DNA from: Nostocoides sp.
Lineage (GTDB): Bacteria; Actinomycetota; Actinomycetes; Actinomycetales; Dermatophilaceae
Length of the DNA stretch: 64,000 nt
Direction: 5' to 3'
Assembly (NCBI GenBank): GCA_016702415.1
Contig: JADJEA010000001.1
Location: 1,345,001-1,409,000, forward strand
Below the pieces are notes generated by a model. That model saw nothing but the letters and a program-made list of their open reading frames with translations. It was not told where the DNA came from and searched no databases. Below are positions 31,131 through 39,056 of the stretch, piece after piece. Within the stretch, counting starts at the first letter, position 1; every line of letters begins with the position of its first letter. The position numbers and the translations under genes are program-made.

Positions 31131-32046
31131 CCCGTCGGAGCTGCTGGATCCCAGTATCAACGGCGGGGACGAGGGGGTCGCCCTCCTTCGCAGTGACACC
31201 AAATGGGTCCTCGGCATACTCGGAGTGGGAGCGACCGCCCTCCTCGGTGCGGGACCCCTCGTGGCCGTGACGAACAAGTCGTGGGCGAAGGATTGGCAAG
31301 GGCTGCTCATCGCCGCCGGCCTGCTCCTGGCTGGCATCGCGTGCACGACCTACCTGCTGCGTTCGGTGGCTCGTGTGTTCCGTCCCGTAGTGGTCTCGTT
31401 GGCGGAACTCCCGGAGGGGACCTCGAGGCGGCTCGCCAAGAACGAGGAGTCGCGCCCGCCCTATCTCAGCAAGGCACCCCTGGCCGACCAACTGGCTTTC
31501 GCCAACGCGGTCGCTTTCACGGTCCGGCAAGAGGCTGGAGAGTCGGGAATCGACCCGAAAACGGGGAAATTGCACCCAGCGTGGGCTCGGGCCGTCGCGG
31601 ATACGGACGCATATAGAGCGGCCGTGGACGGCTACTGCGCCGACGTGCTCTCGATGGCACGGTATGACGCCGTCGCCGAGAAGCGGAAGTTGGGCCGCTG
31701 GCCGGTACGGGCGGGTGTGCTGGCCCTCCTCCTCGGCATCGGGGTGGTAGCCGCCCTGAGTATCGACTTCACCCCGGCGGCTATCTCGACCGGGGCGCTG
31801 GCAAAGCTCACGGTGAGCGACCCCAACCACGTGCCGAACGCGTGGACTGGCAACAAGTTGGATGACTGCGCGCCGCCGGGGATGGCGCGGAAGCTCCTCT
31901 TCGTCACCGTCGTCTCGGGGACAGGAAAGCCGGCGGAACCCTATGTGGTGCGGACCATCCCCGAACTCGCCGCCGACCCCGCGAAATGTGCGGAGATGGA
32001 CCTTCTCCCGACAAACTTGGACCTCAAACCGGTGCTCTCCTCGTAA
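31120..32046 (+). CDS. Unknown three-helix membrane protein
   Basis: 308 residues. Two closely spaced membrane helices (about 28-50 and 62-82) are followed by a soluble segment of about 110 residues with charged helices, a third helix (about 197-217) and a C-terminal domain with two cysteines (DDCAPPG, AKCAEM) that may form an exported disulfide. No family recognised. GTG 31120 overlaps the previous gene by 11 nt. Last gene of the set behind the AfsR-like regulator and ends at a strong hairpin. Confidence 0.6.
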   Translation: MASDPSELLDPSINGGDEGVALLRSDTKWVLGILGVGATALLGAGPLVAVTNKSWAKDWQGLLIAAGLLLAGIACTTYLLRSVARVFRPVVVSLAELPEGTSRRLAKNEESRPPYLSKAPLADQLAFANAVAFTVRQEAGESGIDPKTGKLHPAWARAVADTDAYRAAVDGYCADVLSMARYDAVAEKRKLGRWPVRAGVLALLLGIGVVAALSIDFTPAAISTGALAKLTVSDPNHVPNAWTGNKLDDCAPPGMARKLLFVTVVSGTGKPAEPYVVRTIPELAADPAKCAEMDLLPTNLDLKPVLSS

Positions 32047-32125
32047 CTCGGACGCATAGCCAATCCAGACCCGCGTCCACGGCGGGAGTCGAGGGCGCGG
32101 GGGCGCCTCCGGACCGGACGCGCGG

Positions 32126-32165
32126 GCGTCCGGCGCCAGGGTTGTCGTAGCCTGGCGCCGGACGC
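32126..32165. terminator. Hairpin between convergent membrane-protein and sigma-factor genes
   Basis: Perfect 15-bp arms at 32126-32140 and 32151-32165 with a 10-nt loop, in the 234-nt gap between convergent genes. Confidence 0.8.
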
Positions 32166-32280
32166 AACTCACCGGTCGTTTTACCGGTTCCGACCGCGGG
32201 AGCAGTGGGGGTCGAGCGCCGCGGCATCGGACAGTCGCTGCTCGAATCGGCGGTCGAGCCTGCACGCCAACGCCGTCGCC

Positions 32281-33057
32281 TCACGCGCGGGCCAGGACCG
32301 CCCGCAGCCGGTCGGCCAGCGCCGGCGGAACCACGGTGTCGGGATCGCGCAGGCGGCCGAGAAGGTCGGTGACGCCGACGACCGCGGCATACAACCCCGG
32401 GCAGGTCGGGCATGCGGCGAGGTGGGCTTCGAGGGTGCGCCGCTGCGGGGGTTCGAGTTCGTCGTCGAGATAGTCACCGATCCGCGCCCGCGCCTCCCAA
32501 CACCGCATCGGTATGCCGCGCAACGCCTTCCGCCGGTCCTCATCCTCCGCGAGGAGGCTGAGAAGAAGGGCCCGGCCGCGCCGGAGGCGCTGCTTGGCGG
32601 CGGACACGCCGATCCCGTGGATCGCCGCGATCTCGGCGCAGGTGCGTCCGTCCATGTCGTGAAGGACCACCGCGGCCCGCAGGATGACCGGGAGATGCGA
32701 CAGCGCATCCAGGAGGCGATCCCGATCCTCGGCTCGCTGGACGACGGTCGGGGCGTCGAGGGTGTAGTCGTCGTCTTTCCACGCGGTCTCCACGGCATCG
32801 GCGAGCAGGTCGTCGCCCACGAGAACCGGGCGACGTCGGCGCACCTCGTCGACATACCGATGGTGGAGAATCCGGTGCAGCCAGGTCGCCAGTCCGCTGT
32901 CCCCGCGGAAGGACGCTGCCGCTTCGAGCGCGCGGACCACGGTGTCCTGCACCAGATCCTCGGCGTCGGCCTCGTTGCCGGTGAGCATCCGGGCATAGCG
33001 CAACAGGCCGGGGATCTCGGCGGCGATCGCCGTCCCTGTCACCTCGTCGATACCCAC
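32281..33057 (-). CDS. ECF sigma factor with fused C-terminal zinc finger
   Basis: 258 residues. A sigma-2 region (RYARMLTGNEADAEDLVQD...) lies near 18-85 and a sigma-4 HTH (CAEIAAIHGIGVSAAKQRLRRG) near 125-150. A zf-HC2-like tail then contains Cys (MRCWEAR), and HLAACPTC gives HxxxCxxC. That module is normally on a separate anti-sigma factor, so the protein may carry its own redox or metal switch (inference). GTG 33057 directly abuts GGAGG; GTG 33042 is an alternative. No separate anti-sigma gene is adjacent. Confidence 0.85.
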   Translation of the reverse strand: MGIDEVTGTAIAAEIPGLLRYARMLTGNEADAEDLVQDTVVRALEAAASFRGDSGLATWLHRILHHRYVDEVRRRRPVLVGDDLLADAVETAWKDDDYTLDAPTVVQRAEDRDRLLDALSHLPVILRAAVVLHDMDGRTCAEIAAIHGIGVSAAKQRLRRGRALLLSLLAEDEDRRKALRGIPMRCWEARARIGDYLDDELEPPQRRTLEAHLAACPTCPGLYAAVVGVTDLLGRLRDPDTVVPPALADRLRAVLARA

Positions 33058-33165
33058 CCTCCGAGCGTATGCCGCCGCCCCCCACTCCCGGATGGCGGCC
33101 TGGCTCGGCTCCTTTCGGACCTAGTGGCGCAGAGGATCAACGCCATTCGGTATCCACCGAAGCTG

Positions 33166-33195
33166 TCGCGCATGTATCATTTGATACATGCGCGA
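33166..33195. promoter_or_regulatory. Perfect palindrome overlapping a start codon; likely operator of a leaderless promoter
   Basis: Arms 33166-33179 and 33182-33195 (14 bp each, spacer TT) match perfectly. The right arm contains ATG 33188. TATCAT at 33175-33180 sits 8-13 nt before that ATG, the expected -10 position if transcription begins at the A of ATG. The TetR gene at 33618 is the obvious candidate binder. Confidence 0.75.
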
Positions 33196-33607
33196 GTATG
33201 TCGCCGAATCGAAGGCCGCCCCCGACCGCCTGTGGGCCGAGGTGTCGGCCGTTCAGGCGTGGCCCGACGTGCTGCCGACGTTCGACGCCGTGAGGCACAT
33301 CGCCGGGCCGCACCCGCCGCAGGTGGGCACCCGGTTCGCCGTCCGACAGCCGGGGCTGGTCGCGCTCACCTACGAGGTCACCGACTGGGACCCGCCGCGC
33401 TCGTTCACCTGGGTCGGGCGGACGTTGGGCGTGACAACGACCGCACGGCATACGGTCGAACCGGCCCCCGCCGGCTCCCGAGTGACCTTGGGCCTCGACT
33501 GGTCGGGACCATTCGCCTGGCTTGTGCGAATCCTCTTCTCCGCAAAGGCGTCTCAGATGATCGCGAGCGAAGGGGACACGCTGGCCCGACTCGCCGAGCA
33601 GGGCTGA
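33188..33607 (+). CDS. SRPBCC-family protein
   Basis: 139 residues with the START/polyketide-cyclase-like helix-grip opening (REYVAESKAAPDRLWAEVS) and the central strand pattern VTDWDPPRSFTWVG. The fold binds hydrophobic ligands; many members have no known enzyme activity. Probably translated from a leaderless mRNA, since the start lies inside the operator palindrome. A TetR gene follows after 10 nt, suggesting a ligand-responsive pair. Confidence 0.8.
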   Translation: MREYVAESKAAPDRLWAEVSAVQAWPDVLPTFDAVRHIAGPHPPQVGTRFAVRQPGLVALTYEVTDWDPPRSFTWVGRTLGVTTTARHTVEPAPAGSRVTLGLDWSGPFAWLVRILFSAKASQMIASEGDTLARLAEQG

Positions 33608-33617
33608 GCGGCGCGCT

Positions 33618-34193
33618 GTGGGCCGCGACGACCTGCTCGCCAAAGCCGTCGAGTACTACGCGGCGAATGGCGTCCGCGACACGAGCCTGCGCACGCTCGC
33701 TTCGGCGATCGGGACCAGTCAGCGCATGCTCCACTACCACTTCGGTGCACGCGAGGACCTGCTTGCCGCAGTTGTCGACGCCCTCGCCGCGCAGGACGCC
33801 CGCGATCTGGAGGATCTCTTCGCACGGGAGGCCGACCCGTTCGCGGCTGGGCGGGAGAACTGGCGCCGCGTCGCCGCCAACGCCGAGGTCGTCGGTGCGC
33901 TGTACTTCGAACTCGCGGCCCACGCCATGCACGGCCGGCCGTATGCCGCCCCCATCCGCGCTGCCGTGCCGCAGCGGGTGGAGGCGGCGTTCGCGGCGGC
34001 CTACCGCGCCGGGAACGCCGACGTGCCGGCCGCCGCCCTGGCCCGGTTGACGGTCGCCGTCGGCCACGGTCTCCTTTTCGCCATGCTCCTCGATGGCGAC
34101 CGCGCCGCCTCCGAGGCGGCCCTCGACCTCTTCACGAGCATGGTGCGGGACCTCGACGAGGCGAGCCGGACCGACGCACCGCCGCCGTCCTGA
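33618..34193 (+). CDS. TetR-family transcriptional regulator
   Basis: 191 residues with an N-terminal HTH (TSLRTLASAIGTSQRMLHYHFG) near 20-45 and an all-helical ligand domain with no recognisable ligand class. GTG 33618 follows the SRPBCC gene by 10 nt, so the regulator is the second gene of the operon it probably represses through the palindrome at 33166-33195. Confidence 0.88.
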   Translation: MGRDDLLAKAVEYYAANGVRDTSLRTLASAIGTSQRMLHYHFGAREDLLAAVVDALAAQDARDLEDLFAREADPFAAGRENWRRVAANAEVVGALYFELAAHAMHGRPYAAPIRAAVPQRVEAAFAAAYRAGNADVPAAALARLTVAVGHGLLFAMLLDGDRAASEAALDLFTSMVRDLDEASRTDAPPPS

Positions 34194-34259
34194 GCTGTAT
34201 GCCGTGTGGCAGTCGGGCGTGGTGTCGTCGAGCGTGAGGTTGTCGAGCGTGGCTGCCGG

Positions 34260-34469
34260 TCAGCGGCGGTCCGTCGAGCACGTGTTGACCCCGACGATTC
34301 GGTAGAGCGGACAGAAGCCGACGAAGGCGGTGACGGCCATGACGACCGCGACGACCAGGAGGATGATCCCCACGGTCGAGGACGCTCCGGTCACGAATGC
34401 GCCGATCGCCGCGGCGACCGCGAGGACGAGACGGATGATCTTGTCGGTCGGGCCGACGTTCTTGCCCAT
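34260..34469 (-). CDS. DUF2892 (YgaP-like) small membrane protein
   Basis: 69 residues. It has the family opening KNVGPTDKIIRLVLAV, two membrane helices and the loop FCPLYRIVGVNTC with two cysteines. Usually found with rhodanese domains or sulfur handling, but none is adjacent here. AGAAAG precedes ATG 34469. Convergent with the TetR gene. Confidence 0.85.
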   Translation of the reverse strand: MGKNVGPTDKIIRLVLAVAAAIGAFVTGASSTVGIILLVVAVVMAVTAFVGFCPLYRIVGVNTCSTDRR

Positions 34470-34631
34470 TGCAGTGGTTCTTTCTGCGAGAGATCCGGCG
34501 GGTCCGGATCGGCATACCACTGACGGATATGGGGCCCAAAGGGATACATCACCACGGCTCCATCGACCTGCTGCCGTGCGCAACGGTCTACCGTGAGGCG
34601 GCCGGCCCCCGACACCAAGAGGAGAGAGCGC

Positions 34632-35315
34632 GTGAAGTTCACCACCTATGAGCAGGCCCTCGCCAAGCGGGCGTCGAGCAACGACCTGCTCGGCTATGTC
34701 GTCGACACCTTGACGAAGTTCAACGACGGGGAGGATGTCGCACTCGACTTCCTCAGCCGCAGGGATGTCGGGGCGTTCTGTGCCGCACTGGGGTTCGCCC
34801 CCGATCGCAACTGGGCGGAGTTGCAGTTGCCGCAGATCGCCCCGACGGGCCCGGAGGGCGTCCAGGTCGTGCCGGAGGACGAGGCGGTGCTCGTCCTGTC
34901 GGCGCTGAAGCTTCTGATGCAACGCGACCGACTGGCCCCGTCCGCGGACGGGAGTCCGGCACCGAACCTCCTCAACGACTTCCTCCCCGCCGGGACCCGG
35001 TTCAAGAAGGAGAAGTGCCTAGGGCATCTCTGGGAGTTCCGGTATGCCCTGGCGGTGGAGTTGGAGCACGGCGTCACCAGGGGGACGAATGTCACGAACA
35101 ACCACCCCCTGCTGACCGGCCTGGTCGTGATGGCCCACCTCGCCGAGGACACGCTCTACTACGCGCGGCTGTGGGTCATGGAGACCGAAGGGGAGTTGTT
35201 CAACGCCGAGTTGGACCGCAAACCTTTCGCCCAGATCCACGATCACCTCGCGACCCTCACCCTCGCGCGCAAGCATCTCCAGGCCCGGATCTCGGAGAAG
35301 ATCGACGCCGCCTGA
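34632..35315 (+). CDS. Conserved protein, DUF5661-like
   Basis: 227 residues, cytoplasmic. The C-terminal half has ALAVELEHG followed by VVMAHLAEDTLYYARLW, a His/Glu pattern resembling DUF5661 proteins, in which a metal site has been suggested (weak recollection). The N-terminal half has no match that I recognise. AGGAGAGAG precedes GTG 34632. It stands alone between the DUF2892 gene and clpX. Confidence 0.6.
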   Translation: MKFTTYEQALAKRASSNDLLGYVVDTLTKFNDGEDVALDFLSRRDVGAFCAALGFAPDRNWAELQLPQIAPTGPEGVQVVPEDEAVLVLSALKLLMQRDRLAPSADGSPAPNLLNDFLPAGTRFKKEKCLGHLWEFRYALAVELEHGVTRGTNVTNNHPLLTGLVVMAHLAEDTLYYARLWVMETEGELFNAELDRKPFAQIHDHLATLTLARKHLQARISEKIDAA

Positions 35316-35490
35316 GGGCGGCGGCGGGTCGGCGGGTGGCGCGGCATACGGCCTCGGACGCGGCTTGCGCTGTGAGCGGAACCGACGCGACGCGCGGGCG
35401 AATCTCGGGTTGAATGGCAGTGCGCGGCAGCGCGGCCGGGTAGCGTCGCAGCCGTTGCCCATGATCGTCGACGGCAGAAGGGATGCGCTC

Positions 35491-36774
35491 GTGGCTCGGA
35501 CAGGGGACAGCGGCGATCTGCTCAAGTGCTCGTTCTGCGGCAAGTCCCAGAAGCAGGTCAAGAAGCTCATCGCCGGCCCGGGCGTCTACATCTGCGACGA
35601 GTGCATCGATCTCTGCAACGAGATCATCGAGGAAGAGCTGGCCGAGACGAGTGACCTCGGATTCGACGAGCTCCCCAAGCCGAAGGAGATCTTCGACTTC
35701 CTCCAGACCTATATCGTCGGGCAGGAGCCGGCCAAGAAGGCCCTCGCCGTCGCGGTCTACAACCACTACAAGCGCATCCAGGCCGGCGAGAACGCCAACA
35801 GGCGCGACGCCAACCACGTCGAGATCGCCAAGTCCAACATCCTGTTGATCGGCCCGACCGGGTGCGGAAAGACCTACCTGGCCCAGACCCTCGCCAAGAT
35901 GCTCAACGTCCCGTTCGCGATCGCCGACGCGACCGCGCTCACCGAGGCGGGGTATGTCGGTGAGGACGTCGAGAACATCCTCCTCAAGCTCATCCAGGCC
36001 GCCGACTACGACGTCAAGAAGGCCGAGACGGGGATCATCTACATCGACGAGGTCGACAAGATCGCCCGCAAGTCCGAGAACCCCTCGATCACCCGCGATG
36101 TCTCCGGCGAGGGCGTGCAGCAGGCGCTCCTGAAGATCCTCGAGGGGACTTCGGCCTCGGTGCCGCCGCAGGGTGGCCGCAAACATCCGCACCAGGAGTT
36201 CATCCAGATCGACACGACCAATGTGCTCTTCATCGTCGGCGGCGCCTTCGCCGGCCTGGAGAAGCTCATCGAGTCGCGCAATGGCAAGAAGGGCCTCGGG
36301 TTCGGGTCGCAATTGCACACCCCGAAGGACCTCGCCGAGTCCATCGTCGACGTCATGCCGGAGGACTTGATGAAGTTCGGGCTCATCCCGGAGTTCATCG
36401 GCCGGCTCCCGGTCATCACGACCGTCTCGCCGCTGGACCGCGACGCGCTCGTGCGCATCCTGAGCGAGCCGCGCAATGCGCTGGTCAAGCAGTACGCCAA
36501 GATGTTCGAACTCGACGGGGTCGAGCTGGAGTTCACGCCCGAGGCGCTGGAAGCGATCGCCGACCAGGCCCTCAAGCGGGGGACCGGCGCGCGGGGGTTG
36601 CGCGCGATCATGGAGGAGGTCCTCATGCCGGTGATGTTCGACGTGCCGAGCGATGACGACATCGCCCGCGTCGTGGTCACCCCCGAGACCGTTCTCGGTA
36701 ACGTCCTGCCGACCATCGTGCGCCAGGCCGAGATGCCGGCCCGCAAGCGCGCGCCGCGGCGGCGGTCCGCCTGA
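35491..36774 (+). CDS. clpX: ATP-dependent Clp protease ATP-binding subunit ClpX
   Basis: 427-residue unfoldase. The N-terminal C4 zinc domain is CSFCGKS...CDECIDLC, Walker A is GPTGCGKT (from 121), Walker B is IIYIDEVDKI, and the arginine-finger/sensor block GTGARGLRAI is near the end. GTG 35491 with AGAAGGGA upstream. It feeds ClpP1P2, whose genes lie 8.4 kb upstream; the intervening accessory genes break the usual clpP1-clpP2-clpX order. Confidence 0.96.
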   Translation: MARTGDSGDLLKCSFCGKSQKQVKKLIAGPGVYICDECIDLCNEIIEEELAETSDLGFDELPKPKEIFDFLQTYIVGQEPAKKALAVAVYNHYKRIQAGENANRRDANHVEIAKSNILLIGPTGCGKTYLAQTLAKMLNVPFAIADATALTEAGYVGEDVENILLKLIQAADYDVKKAETGIIYIDEVDKIARKSENPSITRDVSGEGVQQALLKILEGTSASVPPQGGRKHPHQEFIQIDTTNVLFIVGGAFAGLEKLIESRNGKKGLGFGSQLHTPKDLAESIVDVMPEDLMKFGLIPEFIGRLPVITTVSPLDRDALVRILSEPRNALVKQYAKMFELDGVELEFTPEALEAIADQALKRGTGARGLRAIMEEVLMPVMFDVPSDDDIARVVVTPETVLGNVLPTIVRQAEMPARKRAPRRRSA

Positions 36775-36925
36775 GGGTCACTCGATCCGCCTGAGCGAGA
36801 GCACGTTTCGGCGGGGACGAGACGCGACTGGGCTCGGGCACCGGAGTTCGCGGGACCACGCTGCCGTGACGCGAAGGTAACGTCGGTGGGTGGGGTGGCG
36901 CGCGGCATACGGCACGGGTGAAGAT

Positions 36926-37612
36926 GTGCCTGTGCCGCCCCCCTTCCGCCTCACCGCCGGCGACGCCGCTCCCCGCCAGCAGAGCCCGACCACGTGCGGG
37001 TCGGCCTGCCTGACCATCGCCCGCATGCTGGTGGATCCCGACTTCGCCGCCTGGATTCTCACCGGAGCCGGCCCCCAGGTGGGGACGGTGTCGGGCACCG
37101 ACGCGGCGGCGAGGTTCGCGGCATACGAACGCGTCGTCCACCGGCGCACGAACGGCTTGAACGCCGGCGGCGGGCGGATCAACCTCCCGTGGCCACGAGC
37201 ACTGGGAACCCCGCCCTGGGGGGCGAAGAAGGAGCTCGAGTTCGGTGCGGCGCGGCGCGGCACCCGCTACGACATCGAAGTCCTCCGGCCGCATGGCCGC
37301 AGCGCCCTCGACGGTCACTACGGGCGATTGCTCGACCTTGTGGCAGATGGCGAGCCGGCCCTGCTGTATGTCGGCGATGCCTTCCTCCCGCGGCACGTCT
37401 GCCTCATCCTGCCGGACCGCGGCGACGGCAATCTCGAGGTCTACGAGCCGTCGGCCGGGGTCGTCAAGGAACTCGAACGCGAGGAGTTCGTCGGCAACTC
37501 ACTCGGGTTGGGCGGTTGGAATGTCTCGTGGATCAGTGTTCAACCGACCGGCCTGCGGCGCGCTCGCGGTGTCGGGCTGACGCCCCGGCTGGCGGAGGCG
37601 TCCCCCGCCTGA
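36926..37612 (+). CDS. Papain-like cysteine peptidase candidate (C39-like)
   Basis: About 228 residues. A near-N-terminal block QQSPTTCGSACLTIARML offers the nucleophile Cys after a Gln, and LPRHVCLILPD near 165-175 offers the His. DGNLEVYEPSAG then gives an acidic or Asn residue in the C39/papain order. No signal or membrane segment. GTG 36926 or GTG 36932 may start it; neither has a clear ribosome-binding site. Enzyme activity is inference from motif order. Its stop lies in the first unit of the 14-bp repeat at 37601. Confidence 0.6.
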   Translation: MPVPPPFRLTAGDAAPRQQSPTTCGSACLTIARMLVDPDFAAWILTGAGPQVGTVSGTDAAARFAAYERVVHRRTNGLNAGGGRINLPWPRALGTPPWGAKKELEFGAARRGTRYDIEVLRPHGRSALDGHYGRLLDLVADGEPALLYVGDAFLPRHVCLILPDRGDGNLEVYEPSAGVVKELEREEFVGNSLGLGGWNVSWISVQPTGLRRARGVGLTPRLAEASPA

Positions 37613-37656
37613 CCTCCCCCGCCTGGCGTCCCCCGCCTGGCGTCCCCCGCCTGACG
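37601..37656 (+). repeat. 14-bp tandem repeat, four units
   Basis: Four copies of TCCCCCGCCTGGCG (variants GACC/GACG at the end), beginning inside the last codons of the cysteine-peptidase candidate and running past its stop. Confidence 0.9.
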
Positions 37657-37676
37657 GGAGGAGCCGGGTCCCGGGT

Positions 37677-38399
37677 TCAGGACTTGTCGCCGCGCTCGGG
37701 GTGGACATACCAATCCGTCGAGCCCGGCTTCGGCAGGCGCGCGGGGTAGCAAATGGTCTTCTTGGGCAGGTAGCCGGTGAAGTACTTGAAGGCGGACTTG
37801 AACCGACTGCAGCGGCGCGTGGCCTCGTCGTAGCTCCAGGCGAACCCGATATTGCGGTTGACGCCGTTCATGTCGTGGGCGTCGGCATACGCATTGGTCG
37901 TGGTGCGGGCGACAGTCCAGTACCAGCGCGCAATCGGCGCGCTCCACCGCAGCGATTTGGCGAGGTCGGGATTGCCCAGCAGGTTGATGCCGAAGTACGT
38001 GCCGGCGTCCTTGTAGTTGAAGTCGCCGGTGAGTTGGATGTAGCCGCGCCCGCGGTAGGTGTAGGTCGAGCCCCATTCATCGGCGTTGTATTTCACGGCG
38101 GACTCCGAGACCAGCGTCGCGAGGAAGGCGGCCTTGCGGGAGGCGTTGGTGATTCCGCCCTTGGTCATCTGCTGTTGGAGGGAGGGCAGCCCTGCCTCGA
38201 CAGTGGCGCGGTCCCCGACCCAGCCCGACCCGAACATTGCCACGAGCGCGTCATAGGTCAGCCCGGTTCCCTTGTCGCCGGCGCGGGCGGCGCTGGTGGC
38301 CGTGGTGCTGGTGGCCGTGGCGGGGGCGGCGGTTGCGAGGGTGGCGGCGGCCAGGGCCGCGCCGATCGCCGCGGCGGCACGGGTGGTAGTGCGGGTCAT
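37677..38399 (-). CDS. Secreted GH19 chitinase/endolysin-like protein
   Basis: 240 residues with a Sec signal ending in an AxA-type site (ATATS region, about 25-30). The lysozyme-like domain has Glu in LVSESAVKYN and the GH19 hallmark YRGRGYIQLTG followed by DFNYKDAG. Hydrolysis of chitin or peptidoglycan is expected from the family. ATG 38399 has GGGAGGG upstream. It lacks the extra carbohydrate-binding modules often found in chitinases. Confidence 0.82.
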   Translation of the reverse strand: MTRTTTRAAAAIGAALAAATLATAAPATATSTTATSAARAGDKGTGLTYDALVAMFGSGWVGDRATVEAGLPSLQQQMTKGGITNASRKAAFLATLVSESAVKYNADEWGSTYTYRGRGYIQLTGDFNYKDAGTYFGINLLGNPDLAKSLRWSAPIARWYWTVARTTTNAYADAHDMNGVNRNIGFAWSYDEATRRCSRFKSAFKYFTGYLPKKTICYPARLPKPGSTDWYVHPERGDKS

Positions 38400-38510
38400 C
38401 GGGTTCCCTCCCAGGACTTGGACAAGACGCCGGACGAGGGTAACCCGTCGCGATGGCCGCATGCGCCCACCGAGCCGGTGAGTCGCCCGCCTGTCCCTGA
38501 GTGAGCGCAG

Positions 38511-39056
38511 TCACCGCGTGATCAGCCGGTATGCCGCGATCCCGCCCCCCGCGACCGCCACCAGCGCCGCGATGCTCGCCACGGCGTCCCCGGGGAGGCG
38601 GGCCGCCATCAGGGCGGCGGCGAATCCCGTCACCGCGACCGTCCCTGCCGCGATGGCGAGCCCGTGTCGCATCCATCGGCGGCGGGCAGAGGGGGGCACG
38701 CGGGCCCCCGGTGGCCAGACGCCGAGCGCGGCGGCGGCGAGCTGGAGCCCCAGGAGCAGGAGGGCCGCCACGCCGGGCAGGATCAGATCCTCCGGTCCAG
38801 TCGGCCGTGGCACGGTCGCTCCCCAGAACAGGACGACCCCGGTGGTCAGCGCGGCCGGAAGGAGGCTGTCGGGGACGAGCGCGGCGGCCACGGTGAGGAG
38901 GAGCAGGAGAGCCTGCCCGGTCGGTCGCGCGGTCCCGCCCGCGATCACCGCGACCGTCGTCGCGCCGCCGCCGAGGACGACGACGGCCGCGCGCAGGATG
39001 AGCCGATCGGGACCGTCGGCGGCCAGGACGGCTCGCACCCGCGCCGGGCCGCTCAT
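38511..39056 (-). CDS. Multi-pass membrane protein of the MoxR/DUF58 operon
   Basis: 181 residues with about five hydrophobic helices rich in Ala/Leu/Val and one conserved-looking loop (VPRPTGPEDLILPG). No family recognised. Its ATG overlaps the DUF58 stop (ATGA), making it the last of five coupled genes. Confidence 0.7.
   Translation of the reverse strand: MSGPARVRAVLAADGPDRLILRAAVVVLGGGATTVAVIAGGTARPTGQALLLLLTVAAALVPDSLLPAALTTGVVLFWGATVPRPTGPEDLILPGVAALLLLGLQLAAAALGVWPPGARVPPSARRRWMRHGLAIAAGTVAVTGFAAALMAARLPGDAVASIAALVAVAGGGIAAYRLITR

Noticed and set aside
27132..35490. Recently acquired genomic island
   Set aside because: No integrase, tRNA target or direct-repeat ends were seen, and the genome octamer is present at ordinary density. 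Called an accessory insert only.
37601..37656. Possible CRISPR-like repeat
   Set aside because: 14-bp head-to-tail units without spacers.
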